DNA from: CAYTLW01 sp964438735
GTDB taxonomy: Bacteria; Myxococcota_A; UBA9042
Length of the DNA: 64,000 nucleotides
NCBI GenBank assembly: GCA_964438735.1
Contig: CAYTLW010000016.1
Location: 27,671-91,670 of the forward strand
Direction of reading: 5' to 3'
Under the pieces are notes generated by a model that was not told the origin of the DNA, made no database searches, and saw only the letters and a program-made list of their open reading frames with translations. The position numbers were made by a program, and so were the translations under genes. Shown here piece after piece: positions 8,446-17,592 of the stretch (position 1 is its first letter; the number at the start of each line of letters is the position of its first letter).

Positions 8446-11292
8446 ATGACAGTCACCCCGCACCAGCCGCAGCCCGACAGCAAACCGCCACAACCCGGGC
8501 GGACGAGCACCGGCCGGCTTATCGCCCCGACGGTCACGCCGGCGGCGGACGACCAGCTCGACGACCGGACGCTCTACCACCCATCGCGAATGACCCGGCG
8601 CTTCGGCCTGCTGCTCGGCCTGCTGGCCAGGATCCTGTTCAAGCCGGTGGGCTTTCCGACCCGCATCAACAACGCGCTGACCGACTGCGCCCGCGAGGGC
8701 GTGCCGGTCTACGTGATGAACACGGTCAGCAAGGTCGACTACCTCTACTTCAACTACGCCCTGCGCCGCGCCGGCGCACCGCTGGCCGAATTCGCCAACG
8801 GCATCAACATCTCCACCTTCCACCCCTGGCGCACGGCCCTGGCCGCCTGGTGGCGCGGACTGCGCGGCTACAAGCCCCCCCCGGACGCCGACATCGTGCG
8901 CGGACTGCTGACACGGCGACGCTCGGTGCTGCTCTTCCTGCGCCGCGGATTCAGCTTCACGCCGCTGGGTTCACGCCCGCCCCAACGCACCTACCTGTCG
9001 GACGTGATCGCGGTCCAGCGCAGGGTTGAGCACGCCATCTTCATCGTGCCCCAGGTGCTGGTCTGGGAGCGCCGCCCCGGCACCGATCGCCACAACATCC
9101 TGGACGCCTTCTTCGGCGATCCGGACGCCCCGGGCGGCCTGCGCAAGGCGTTCTCCTTCGTCTTCAATCACCGCCGCGCCTTCGTCCGCCTGGGCGAGGT
9201 CATCAATGTGCGCGCCTTCCTCGAAGAGCAGGCGCCCGGACAGGAGGAGGCCCTGCTCGCCGAGCGCCTGCGCGAACGCATCCAACAGCACTTCGCGCGC
9301 GAGCAGCGGGTCATCTATGGCGGCCAGACCAAGACGCCCCAGGAGATCACGAGCGAGATCCTCAGCGACAGCCAGGTGGAAGGTCAACTGCGCGAGCTCG
9401 CGGTCGCCGAACAGCGCGAATTCGAAGCCGTACAGCAGGAGGCAAGGTCCAGCCTGCTCGAGATCGCCGCGGACATGAAACTGTGGATGATCGAGCTCTT
9501 CTGCTTGCTGCTCACGCTCGTCTGGGCGCGCATCTACGAAGGCATCGAGCTGGATGAGGACGGCCTGGAGCGAGTCCGTGCCAGCGGTCGTGACGCGCCG
9601 GTGGTGGTCGTGCCGAGCCACAAGAGCCACATCGACTACCTGATCGTCAGCTACCTCTTCTACCGCAACGGCCTGGTCCCGCCGCATATCGCCGCTGGCT
9701 CCAACCTCACGTTTTGGCCCATGGGCCCGATCTTCCGCCTGTCGGGCGCCTTCTTCCTGCGCCGCAGCTTCCGCGGCCAGGCGGTGTATGCGGCCTGCTT
9801 CCGCGCCTATGTGCGCAAGCTGCTGCGCGACGGCAACTGGATCGAGTTCTTCATCGAGGGCACCCGCTCGCGCACGGGCAAGCTGTTGCCGCCGCGCTAC
9901 GGCCTGCTGCGCCTGATCGTCGAGGCGGTCGCCGACGGAGAGGTCGACGACGTGGCCGTAGCGCCGGTCAACTTCGGCTACGAGCGCATGGTCGAAGAGC
10001 GCGCCTATCGCAAGGAGCTCGAAGGCGGCGAGAAGCGCTCCGAAGGGGTCGGCGATCTGCTCGGCGCCACCCAGGTCCTGATCCACAAATACGGCCGCAT
10101 GCGCGTGCAATTCGGCGAGGTGCTCTCCCTGCGCGCCGAGCTCGAGCGACAGGGCGTCGCCATCGGCGCTGCCGAACGCGATGACCGGGCCATGCAACGC
10201 GCCGTGCGGGTATTCGGCTACCGGATCCTCAACGGCATCAACAGCGCCTCCGTGTTGACGCCGACCGCCCTGGTCGCCGCGGTCCTGCTGAGCAAGGTCA
10301 ACCGCGGCATCTCGCGCCAGGACCTGCTGCTACGGGTCGGCTACCTGCTCGATACCGCTGCCCGCAGGGGCGCGGTGCTCTCCGGGCCGCTCAAGACCAC
10401 CCTTCGCATGCGCCGCCAGAGACTGAACTCCGCCGCGACCCAGGATCAGCAGCGCAATCGTGAGAGTGGTGGCCTGCCAGACCCGCTTGGCGCGCAGGCG
10501 GAGCGGGCCCGCGTGCTCGGCGGCGCGATGGAGCCCTTCATCGACGGCGCCCTGCAGATGTTCGAGGCCGGCAAGTGGGTGGTGCGCAAGTCCTTCACCG
10601 AGGATGAGGTCTACGTGGTCAAGCGCGCCGGCCGCCTGCACCTGGACTACTACAAGAACAACATCATCCACGTCTTCGTGCCCGATGCCCTATTCGCCGC
10701 GGCGCTGCTGTCGGTGATCGGGCCGGCCAACAACTGCGATGTGGACGACCTGAAGAACGCCACCAAGTTCCTGTCGGTGGTGCTGAAGTTCGAGTTCGTC
10801 TACGACCCGGGAGTCAGCTTCGACGAGCAGTACCAGGAAAGCCTGGATCTGTACCTGGAGATGGGCTGGCTCAAGGCCGAGGACGGCAACATATTGCGGC
10901 TGCGCGACAAGGTCACGCCGGCGGTACACCTGTACGCCAAGCTGGTGCAGAACTTCATCGAGTCGTACATGCTCATGGGCCGGGCGCTGACCGTGCTGGG
11001 CAAGGGCCCCATGAGCGACCGGGCGTTTGTCGACCACTGCCAGAAGCAGGCCGCCCACATGTTCGAGCTGGGCGATGTGCAGTGCTACGAGTCCTGCAGC
11101 AAGGTCAACCTGAGCAACGCGCTGAAGATCTTCATCGAGCAACGCTACATCCAGGAGCGTCGTGTGACGCAGGGCAAGAAGTCCGTCCGCATGCTCGATG
11201 TAGAAGTCGGAGACCGCACAGGCGCGCAGTTTGCGGCCTTTGTCGACCGCATCGAGTCGTTCCACCGCCCGTGGCGCGTCGGCCAGCGCTGA
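8446..11292 (+). CDS. plsB: PlsB-type glycerol-3-phosphate acyltransferase
   Basis: 948 residues. The acyltransferase motifs are clear: block I PSHKSHIDYLI (about residue 391, with the catalytic His/Asp), block II SGAFFLRRSFRG, block III FFIEGTRSRTGKLLPPRYG (about residue 468) and a following VNFGYERM. An N-terminal region with LFKPVGFPTRI and a C-terminal helical region of about 300 residues match the large PlsB architecture (the E. coli protein is 807 residues). It would transfer an acyl group to position 1 of glycerol-3-phosphate at the inner membrane, the first step of phospholipid synthesis. The frame is open to 8317, but the ATG at 8446 is taken as start because the upstream residues are Pro/Arg-rich and unlike the family. 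It is divergent from the pseudo-lactamase gene. Confidence 0.9.
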   Translation: MTVTPHQPQPDSKPPQPGRTSTGRLIAPTVTPAADDQLDDRTLYHPSRMTRRFGLLLGLLARILFKPVGFPTRINNALTDCAREGVPVYVMNTVSKVDYLYFNYALRRAGAPLAEFANGINISTFHPWRTALAAWWRGLRGYKPPPDADIVRGLLTRRRSVLLFLRRGFSFTPLGSRPPQRTYLSDVIAVQRRVEHAIFIVPQVLVWERRPGTDRHNILDAFFGDPDAPGGLRKAFSFVFNHRRAFVRLGEVINVRAFLEEQAPGQEEALLAERLRERIQQHFAREQRVIYGGQTKTPQEITSEILSDSQVEGQLRELAVAEQREFEAVQQEARSSLLEIAADMKLWMIELFCLLLTLVWARIYEGIELDEDGLERVRASGRDAPVVVVPSHKSHIDYLIVSYLFYRNGLVPPHIAAGSNLTFWPMGPIFRLSGAFFLRRSFRGQAVYAACFRAYVRKLLRDGNWIEFFIEGTRSRTGKLLPPRYGLLRLIVEAVADGEVDDVAVAPVNFGYERMVEERAYRKELEGGEKRSEGVGDLLGATQVLIHKYGRMRVQFGEVLSLRAELERQGVAIGAAERDDRAMQRAVRVFGYRILNGINSASVLTPTALVAAVLLSKVNRGISRQDLLLRVGYLLDTAARRGAVLSGPLKTTLRMRRQRLNSAATQDQQRNRESGGLPDPLGAQAERARVLGGAMEPFIDGALQMFEAGKWVVRKSFTEDEVYVVKRAGRLHLDYYKNNIIHVFVPDALFAAALLSVIGPANNCDVDDLKNATKFLSVVLKFEFVYDPGVSFDEQYQESLDLYLEMGWLKAEDGNILRLRDKVTPAVHLYAKLVQNFIESYMLMGRALTVLGKGPMSDRAFVDHCQKQAAHMFELGDVQCYESCSKVNLSNALKIFIEQRYIQERRVTQGKKSVRMLDVEVGDRTGAQFAAFVDRIESFHRPWRVGQR

Positions 11293-11417
11293 ATGACCCT
11301 CTGCAGCCCGGCGAAAGCGCCACAGGAAAGGCGTTTATCGGTCTGTACGGCGCCGCCCCGCTATGCTAGTAAGGGGCTTTTCCGGGCCAGGGCGATGTGC
11401 CCGGCTGGAGATCGTCC

Positions 11418-11945
11418 ATGAGAATGTATGCCGGAAAGGTGGGTCCGATCGCGGCCGATATGGTCGCTCACTTGACCACCGACGGCTCGATTGAGCCCGA
11501 GCCAGAGATGGCCGAGGAAGTCCACCTCGACATCGAAAGCGTGCTGCGGGAGTACATCCGAACCGAGCGCGAGATCACCAACCACGCGCGTGAGTTGATC
11601 TCAAAGGGCGGTCTCGAGTTCCGCCAGCTCAACAAGCTGAAGTCGAAGATCGCCGAAGAGCGAGGCTTTGGCATCGGCGACCGTGCGCTCGACTACCTGA
11701 CGCAGCAGATCATCGAATGCCTCTTCCACAGCCGCCACGTGGCTGAGATCTACGTCGAGGATCACGACCTCCGGCGGACCATGATGGGGGTGCTCAAACA
11801 GCACCTGCGCGTGGAAGAGGATCTCGATCAAGAAGTGCGCAAGCGAATCAAGAATCTCCAGGAGGGCACCACCTCCTGGGAGGTCGAATACAACAAGGTC
11901 ATGGAAGACCTGAAGCGGCTCAAGGGGTTGGGCGACGGCAACTGA
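11418..11945 (+). CDS. DUF507 family protein
   Basis: 175 residues beginning MRMYAGKVGPIAADMV, the usual start of DUF507 proteins, then a largely helical acidic body. Family-like segments include EREITNHAREL, KIAEERGFG and a C-terminal VEEDLDQEVRKRIKNLQEG. A GGAG lies seven bases before the chosen ATG; a frame extension seven codons upstream is not supported. It is cytoplasmic with no signal peptide. DUF507 has no established biochemical role. It is the first gene of a same-strand run with the GYF_2 protein, a lipoprotein and the AsmA/GT51 fusion, but the gap of about 135 bases to the next gene leaves co-transcription open. Confidence 0.85.
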   Translation: MRMYAGKVGPIAADMVAHLTTDGSIEPEPEMAEEVHLDIESVLREYIRTEREITNHARELISKGGLEFRQLNKLKSKIAEERGFGIGDRALDYLTQQIIECLFHSRHVAEIYVEDHDLRRTMMGVLKQHLRVEEDLDQEVRKRIKNLQEGTTSWEVEYNKVMEDLKRLKGLGDGN

Positions 11946-12080
11946 CCGAGCTTCGGCGCCTTCAAGGTGCCATTGACCTTCGGTCCGCGAGCATCCATAA
12001 CTTTCGCCGGGATGCGGCATTTCCCACCCGTGCCGGACAACGAGCCCGGGCCCAACGCCAGTTCACGGAGTGTGACGATC

Positions 12081-12953
12081 ATGGCCTTCTACCTGCACAG
12101 AGACGGCAAGCCCGTTCATTTCCCCATCGAGCAACTGCGCAACATGGCGCGCGACGGGGAACTGCGTCAGGACGAATACATCTACGACGACGGCAAGAAA
12201 GAGTGGATCGGCGCCGCCCTCGTGCCCGAGATGTCGGGTGCCTGGAACATCGAGGAGAGCGAGGCCACGGTGGCGATGGAGATCCCACCGGAGTTCTTCG
12301 CCGAAGCCGAAGCCGCCGCGGGTGGCTTTGAGCCCGAGCCGGAGCCCGAGCCGGAGCCCGAGCCCGAATCGGTGCTGCCGCCCATGCCATCCGGCCCCCC
12401 GCCCGCGCCCGCAGCGCCGGCACCGGCCGCACCGGCACCGGTCGCCGCAGCGCCCCTCGCGCCCGCGCCCGCGCCCGCACGACCTCAGACGCCCCAAGCC
12501 CCGCAGCAAGCCTACGGTGGCGGTGGAGGTGGCGGTGGCGGCGGCTATGCCGGCGGCGGCGGTGGTGGCGGCGCTGGACGCGGCGGCAACCTGCCACACG
12601 GCGTCTGGATCAGCCCCATCAAGGTCTTGATCCTGCTGGTCGTGACCTGCGGCATCTACGGCATCTTCTGGATGTACAAGCGGATGGTAGAGATCAACAC
12701 CTTCCTGGGTCGGGAAGAGATCAAGCCGATGTTCTTCTTCCTCGGCTTCATCTGCGGCCCGCTGTTCCTGCTGGTGTTGTGGAAGATGTGCAAGGCATTG
12801 CCCGAGATGGGCCGCGTCGCCGGCATCGAGATCGCCGATCGGGCGGTCCTGTTGATGCTGCTGGCCCTTTGCTTCCCCTACGGTTTCTACTTCCTGGCGC
12901 AACAGGATCTGAATACCATCTGGGAAGCCGCCGGGGCGACGCCGCCGGAGTAG
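12081..12953 (+). CDS. GYF_2 domain protein with DUF4234-like membrane domain
   Basis: 290 residues in three parts. Residues 1-50 form a GYF_2-like domain (FYLHRDGKPV, PIEQLRNMARDGEL, DEYIYDDGKKEWIGA), a small peptide-binding fold. A low-complexity linker follows, with an EP repeat (about residues 84-97), Pro/Ala-rich sequence and two Gly runs. The C-terminal 115 residues contain three or four membrane segments with the DUF4234-like start VLILLVVTCGIYGIFWMYKR and the motif LNTIWE near the end. The ATG has GGAG ten bases upstream. The design suggests a cytoplasmic reader domain tethered to an inner-membrane protein. The codons for the EP and Gly runs are simple repeats and could vary in length between strains. 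Confidence 0.8.
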   Translation: MAFYLHRDGKPVHFPIEQLRNMARDGELRQDEYIYDDGKKEWIGAALVPEMSGAWNIEESEATVAMEIPPEFFAEAEAAAGGFEPEPEPEPEPEPESVLPPMPSGPPPAPAAPAPAAPAPVAAAPLAPAPAPARPQTPQAPQQAYGGGGGGGGGGYAGGGGGGGAGRGGNLPHGVWISPIKVLILLVVTCGIYGIFWMYKRMVEINTFLGREEIKPMFFFLGFICGPLFLLVLWKMCKALPEMGRVAGIEIADRAVLLMLLALCFPYGFYFLAQQDLNTIWEAAGATPPE

Positions 12954-12999
12954 CCGGACCCCGCCCGCTGGCGGTGTCATTGCTTGTGTGGAGGACGCG

Positions 13000-13500
13000 A
13001 TGAAGAGTTTCACGGCGCACGCGCTGGTTGGTGTCCTCGCCTGTTGGGCGCTGAGCGGTTGCTACAATACCTATGTCGTGCCGACGCTCGAGTTCCGTCG
13101 CCTGCAGTCGCCCGAGGCGCTGATGAGCGACCGGATCCTGCAGGACAAGATCGACAAGGAAGAGGTCAAGAAGCTCATCGATCGGACCGGCAAGCAGGTC
13201 GTCACGGTCAAGACGTCCGACGGCAAGCAGGTGGGCGTGGGCAACCAGACCAAGATCTTCGTCCGCTCCACAGGCGGTCGGCGCTACCGGGTCACGCCGT
13301 TCAACTTCCGCATCGCAGGCACCCAGCTGGTGGCCTCCGATCGCGACACGCTGATGCCCATGGCCAGCATCAAGGCCAATGAGGTCGACCTGCTGTCCAC
13401 CGGCAAGACCGCCGGCATCATCGCGGTCGGCGTGGGCGCAGTCGCCGGCGTCATCGCCGCCATTGTGGCCAGCAGCGGCCAGAAGACCTTCGACGAGTAG
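13000..13500 (+). CDS. Small lipoprotein with C-terminal Gly/Ala membrane segment
   Basis: 166 residues. The signal peptide MKSFTAHALVGVLACWALS ends in lipobox LSGC. The middle part is polar with a Lys-rich helix (DKIDKEEVKKLIDR) and beta-like GKQVVTVKTSDGKQVGVG. Residues about 136-158 form a Gly/Ala/Val hydrophobic segment (AGIIAVGVGAVAGVIAAIVA), an oddity for a lipidated protein because it gives a second membrane contact. GGAG lies four bases before the ATG. The stop codon directly abuts the GTG of the next gene, so it is translationally coupled to the AsmA/GT51 protein and may help place that enzyme. Family not recognised. Confidence 0.75.
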   Translation: MKSFTAHALVGVLACWALSGCYNTYVVPTLEFRRLQSPEALMSDRILQDKIDKEEVKKLIDRTGKQVVTVKTSDGKQVGVGNQTKIFVRSTGGRRYRVTPFNFRIAGTQLVASDRDTLMPMASIKANEVDLLSTGKTAGIIAVGVGAVAGVIAAIVASSGQKTFDE

Positions 13501-16500
13501 GTGCTGGCCAACCTGCTGATGCTGGCCGGAAGCAGCCCGCCCCGGCGCCCGGCCGAGCCAAGACCGGCGCGTCCGAGCGGTCCACCGCCGCCGAAGCCGC
13601 CCAAGCCGCCCAAGTCGCCCAAACGAAGTCTGCTGCGCATGTTCGCTCGCGTCAGCGTAGCCCTCGTGCTGGGTCTGGCCGTCGGCGCCTCGGTCCACTT
13701 CGCCCCGTTCATTGCCCGCGACATGGTCACCCAACGGTTGCGTGACGCGGCCCGGGCGCGCGGCTTCGAGCTTGAGATCGGCGCCACCTACCTCGACCCG
13801 CTGAACCGCCTGGTGCTCGACGATGTCACCCTGCACGACCGGACCCGGCGGGCGCTGCCTGCCCTGGCCCGCATCGAGCGCATTCGCGTCCGCTACGAGG
13901 TCAATGGCATCAGCGAACCCCGAGTCTTCCTGCAAGACGTACTCGTGGAGGGGGTCAGCGCCCACCTCTATCGGGACGCAGACGGCCGCACCAACCTGGA
14001 CGGAGCGCTGGAGTGGTTGGCGACCCGTGGTGGAGGCGGTGGCGGCGCCGGCAGTGGTGGCGGGTTGCGAAAATACGTCTCCAACCACCTGCCGGACGTG
14101 CGCCTGACGCGCGTGCGGCTGGCGGTGGACGACGCCCGGGGCCCGCCCTTGAAGACGCCCTCGGGACTGGATCTGCGCCATGTGCGATTCAACGACGCCT
14201 CGTTGGAGATCGTCGACGAGTCCCCGGTGCGCGAGGTGGCCAAGCTCCGGCTGGTGGGCCGGACGCGGATCGAAGGCCTGGCAGAAGGACTCGAGATTCA
14301 CGGTGAGCTGTCGTGGCCGGCGCGGCAGGGCTGGCTGAAGATGGACGTACCGGACGCCCTGCAGGCCGAAGTCGCCGGCTTCCGGGCCGGCATCGATCGG
14401 GTCGAGCTGCGCAGCGACGGCAGGGTCATCGTTGGCGGTCTTCGCGCCGAGCGGCTGGCCTCCGCGGCGGGCAACCCGCTGGCGCTGCAGGTGCGTGAGA
14501 TCGAGGTCAAATTGGGCGAGCGACCAGCCGACGCATCGGTGCTGCCTGAGGGTCTCAGCAAGCGCTTGCCAGCGCCCTTTCTGACCGTCCTGCGCCACGT
14601 GGAAGAGGTGGCCGTGCACGAGCCTGTGCTCGCGGGTCGGCGCCCTGTCGGAGAAACGAAAGTGGACGATCCCAAGTCCGGGGCGCCTGGCACCCGGCGG
14701 CTGTCCCGTCGCAAACTGCGCAAGCTGCTGCCCAGGGCCAGCCGCAGGGTTGACGCCGAGGCGATCGAGAGCGGCAAGAAGAAGAAGCCGTCACGCAAGA
14801 AGTCCTCGGCCAAAGCCGACGCCACACCGGAGACACGCGACGGCTCGAAGGTACGCAACGCCCTGGCCCGCCTGCTCTCCGCCGCTGCCGACCGCCTGGA
14901 CAAGAACCTGCACGGACTGCGCCGCTTCCTGGCCGCCCAGCCGGTGCGCCTGGTCACGGTCCACCATGGCCGCGCGCGCTATCGGGACGAGCGCCTGGAG
15001 AGCGCCACCTCGGGCGAGGTCTCCGACTTCAATGCGCGCATCGAGCGCTCGGCCAAAGACGGCATGGTCAGCATCAAGCTCGACTTCGACGTGCCCGGCC
15101 GCAAGACCGACAACCGCGTCTCGGGTCGGGTGGATCCCAAGACGGGCGACACCCAGCTGCGACTGCACATCGATCGACTGCCGCTGGCGCCGTATGCCGC
15201 CCTGTCACCCGATGCCCTGACCATTCACGGCGACAGCGCGATCCACGACACCCGCGTGCACCTGCGCTACGACGCCGCGGGCCGCAAGATCGGCCTCGAC
15301 GGCAAGGCCGCCATCAGCCGCGTCGACGTCATCGCGCCGCGAATCTCACGTCACCTGATCGCCGATCTGTCGACGTCGGTGCAGGGCCGGGTGCAGCTCG
15401 ATCTGGCCCGCGAGCAGCTGACCTTCGAGGAGGGCGAGATCACCATCGGCAAGGTGCGCATCCGCGCCGACGGCTCCATCAGCAAGTACCGCACAGCGCC
15501 CGCATTCGACCTGCACATCAAGGTGCCCACGGTGGACTGCCAGGACGCGGTCGACGCCCTGGTCGAACCCTTCGCGCCCATGCTCTCGCGCATGCGCTGC
15601 AGCGGCACGCTCAGCTTCCGGGTCGAACTGGGCCTGGACACGGCCGACATGAAGACGCTCAAGTTCGAGTTCGATCCCATCCTGCGCAACGTCAAGATCC
15701 TCAGCCTGGGTCGCTACATCAACTTCGACGTCCTGAACCTGCCCTTCGAACACCACGCCCGACAGGTGGACGAGACGCTCTATACCTTCATCACCGGCCC
15801 CGGCAGCGAGCGCTGGGTCGACCTGCACGAGATCGCCGAGAACCTCACCAAGGTGGTCAACACCACCGAAGACGGCACTTTCTGGGTTCATAACGGCTTC
15901 TCCATCAACCAGATCCGACGCGCCATGGTGGCCAACCTGTTGCGCGGCCGTTTCGTCCGCGGCGCGTCCACCATCAGCCAGCAGGTGGTCAAGAACCTGT
16001 TCTTCGTCGAGCGCGAGAAGACCCTGTCCCGCAAGGTGCAGGAGGCGGTGATCACCTGGGAGATGGAGCGCACTCTGGAGAAGGAGCAAGTCCTGGCGCT
16101 CTACTTCAACATCATCGAGTTCGGCCCGCGCATCTACGGCATTCGCGCCGCAGCCAACCACTACTTCAATCGGCATCCCGGTCAGTTGACCCTGCTGCAG
16201 ACCATCTGGCTGGGTTCGATCATCCCGCGACCGCGCTATTTCTATCACCACTTCACCGAGGGCAAGATCAGCGAAGGCCGGCGCAAGCACCTGTGCTGGC
16301 TCGGCGGGGCCATGCTCAAACGCGAAAAGATCACCGCCGCCGAGCGCGGTCGTCTGGGTGACTGCAATGTGGTCTTCGGCGCTGGCACCGACGGCAGCGA
16401 GCAGCCCGCGCCTATCGAACCGCCTGCCGGACTCGGTCACGACAGCGCCTGGCCGGTCGACCCCGGCGCCGCCCCGCCAACCGGTCAGGGCGAACCGGAG

Positions 16501-16578
16501 CTGCCTGTGCCCGGTGCCGATGGCGCCGCCCAGCCGCGTTTGGATGCGCCATCGGTGGGCGCCGAAGACCAGCCCTGA
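13501..16578 (+). CDS. AsmA-like / GT51 peptidoglycan glycosyltransferase fusion
   Basis: 1,025 residues from a GTG directly after the previous stop (an ATG at codon 7 is the alternative). A Pro-rich cytoplasmic N-terminus is followed by one membrane segment (VSVALVLGLAVGASVHF, about residues 50-66). A long AsmA-like region runs to about residue 700, with a Lys-rich insert near 420-445. A GT51 domain occupies about 780-930. The catalytic segment EDGTFWVHNGF has the family Glu, followed by RGASTISQQVVKNLFF and WEMERTLEKEQVLALYFN. There is no transpeptidase domain, so it would polymerise glycan strands from lipid II in the periplasm, like MtgA. The AsmA-like part resembles proteins that bridge the envelope and move lipid. 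The C-terminal 60 residues are Pro/Ala-rich. Confidence 0.8.
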   Translation: MLANLLMLAGSSPPRRPAEPRPARPSGPPPPKPPKPPKSPKRSLLRMFARVSVALVLGLAVGASVHFAPFIARDMVTQRLRDAARARGFELEIGATYLDPLNRLVLDDVTLHDRTRRALPALARIERIRVRYEVNGISEPRVFLQDVLVEGVSAHLYRDADGRTNLDGALEWLATRGGGGGGAGSGGGLRKYVSNHLPDVRLTRVRLAVDDARGPPLKTPSGLDLRHVRFNDASLEIVDESPVREVAKLRLVGRTRIEGLAEGLEIHGELSWPARQGWLKMDVPDALQAEVAGFRAGIDRVELRSDGRVIVGGLRAERLASAAGNPLALQVREIEVKLGERPADASVLPEGLSKRLPAPFLTVLRHVEEVAVHEPVLAGRRPVGETKVDDPKSGAPGTRRLSRRKLRKLLPRASRRVDAEAIESGKKKKPSRKKSSAKADATPETRDGSKVRNALARLLSAAADRLDKNLHGLRRFLAAQPVRLVTVHHGRARYRDERLESATSGEVSDFNARIERSAKDGMVSIKLDFDVPGRKTDNRVSGRVDPKTGDTQLRLHIDRLPLAPYAALSPDALTIHGDSAIHDTRVHLRYDAAGRKIGLDGKAAISRVDVIAPRISRHLIADLSTSVQGRVQLDLAREQLTFEEGEITIGKVRIRADGSISKYRTAPAFDLHIKVPTVDCQDAVDALVEPFAPMLSRMRCSGTLSFRVELGLDTADMKTLKFEFDPILRNVKILSLGRYINFDVLNLPFEHHARQVDETLYTFITGPGSERWVDLHEIAENLTKVVNTTEDGTFWVHNGFSINQIRRAMVANLLRGRFVRGASTISQQVVKNLFFVEREKTLSRKVQEAVITWEMERTLEKEQVLALYFNIIEFGPRIYGIRAAANHYFNRHPGQLTLLQTIWLGSIIPRPRYFYHHFTEGKISEGRRKHLCWLGGAMLKREKITAAERGRLGDCNVVFGAGTDGSEQPAPIEPPAGLGHDSAWPVDPGAAPPTGQGEPELPVPGADGAAQPRLDAPSVGAEDQP

Positions 16579-16625
16579 GCGGGCCGGGCATCACGACCTC
16601 AGTTGAACATTGGAGCGCGCTGCGC

Positions 16626-17366
16626 TCAGCGATTCGCGCCTTCGATCATGGCCGCGATGTCGTGCACCGTGGTCGCCCGCTCTTGTCGCGCTGTGCCCCG
16701 CGGCGCCACCGCCCGACTCTCCGGCACGGGGATGGTGTCGGGCCCCCACGGCGAATCCGGCAGGTCGTCGGGATGGGTGCCCTCGACGATGTAGCTGTAC
16801 ATCGGCCCGTCGTGATTGGCGCGCACCTCGGCGCCAAATCGCAGCGGCCACGGGTCCTCGATGAAGATGCGGCGAAAGCTGTCGCGAACGCGGCCGACAA
16901 ACTCCGCCGACCAGACCTGAGCAAACTCCACCTCGGGAATGCGCGCCGTGCGCACCTCGTCGGTCAGGTGTTTGGTCCGCCCGGTGATGCCCGTCGTACG
17001 CTCCAGGGGCAGGGGATCGTCGGGCTCGATGTTCATCTCCATGCGGCCGATGTTGCGCAGGGTGAACTGGGGCGCGCAGTTGCGATGGGCGTCCAGCACC
17101 GCCGATGGGATGGCGTGGTCGCTCATCACCTTGACCTCGGCGGCGTAGGTCTCCTCGAAGGTCGCCCGCTCCTGTACCGACTCGCTCAGCCGGTCGGTGC
17201 GAAAGTCATGCTCTTGGAAGATGGTGAAGCGATCTTTGCGCGCCAGCCGGTCGTGCAGGGCGCCGCGCCGGGTGCTGAAGGTCTGCTTGTCGGCGATCGC
17301 GCCGGCCAGCGGCCAGGCCAGGGAGATGCCCAACAGCTCTGCGCCGATGGCTTCGTCCCGTTCCAT
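16626..17366 (-). CDS. Unrecognised 246-residue protein of the FHA-Ycf46 operon
   Basis: 246 residues, the last gene of a five-gene operon. It has no signal peptide or membrane segment and only one Cys. It contains a hydrophobic Gly/Ala-rich stretch near the N-terminus (ELLGISLAWPLAGAIAD), a charged middle, RTTGITGRTKHL, and a conserved-looking core around RIFIEDPWPLRFGAEVRAN and GPMYSYIVEGTHPDDLPDSP. The C-terminal 35 residues are rich in Arg, Ala and Thr. The start lies 7 bases after the stop of the DUF2997 gene. I recognise no family. Position suggests that it is a client or effector of the AAA+ ATPase module. Confidence 0.65.
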   Translation of the reverse strand: MERDEAIGAELLGISLAWPLAGAIADKQTFSTRRGALHDRLARKDRFTIFQEHDFRTDRLSESVQERATFEETYAAEVKVMSDHAIPSAVLDAHRNCAPQFTLRNIGRMEMNIEPDDPLPLERTTGITGRTKHLTDEVRTARIPEVEFAQVWSAEFVGRVRDSFRRIFIEDPWPLRFGAEVRANHDGPMYSYIVEGTHPDDLPDSPWGPDTIPVPESRAVAPRGTARQERATTVHDIAAMIEGANR

Positions 17367-17373
17367 GGGCCGC

Positions 17374-17577
17374 TCAGCTGTCCTCGAGACCGACCTTCTC
17401 CTCGGTCACGACTTCTTTGTAGTACTCGCTGGTGCGCTGACGGTTGGACACCACACCCAGCGCTTCTTCGATCTCCCGGGTCAACCGCTCGCAGTCGGCG
17501 CCGTCGACGCCCTTGACCTCGATGGAGACGTTGCCCGCGTCATCGATGTTGAAGCTGATCTCTCGCCGCTTGGCCAT
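17374..17577 (-). CDS. DUF2997 family small protein
   Basis: 67 residues. The pattern REISFNIDDAGNVSIEVKGVDGADCERLTREIEEALG followed by a SEYY motif fits DUF2997: a short beta hairpin, one Cys in GADC, a helix and a C-terminal acidic tail. In cyanobacteria and other bacteria, DUF2997 genes sit beside DUF1257 (Ycf35) genes, as here, where the spacing is 15 bases. GGGAGG lies about eight bases before the ATG. The lone Cys may bind metal or form a mixed disulfide; this is speculation. Biochemical role unknown. Confidence 0.8.
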   Translation of the reverse strand: MAKRREISFNIDDAGNVSIEVKGVDGADCERLTREIEEALGVVSNRQRTSEYYKEVVTEEKVGLEDS

Positions 17578-17592
17578 GCCGCAGATCCTCCC

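Noticed and set aside
12360..12580. EP, Pro/Ala and Gly runs considered as a tandem-repeat locus
   Set aside because: They form an in-frame linker between GYF_2 and the membrane domain, a common design; no exact long DNA repeat is present.
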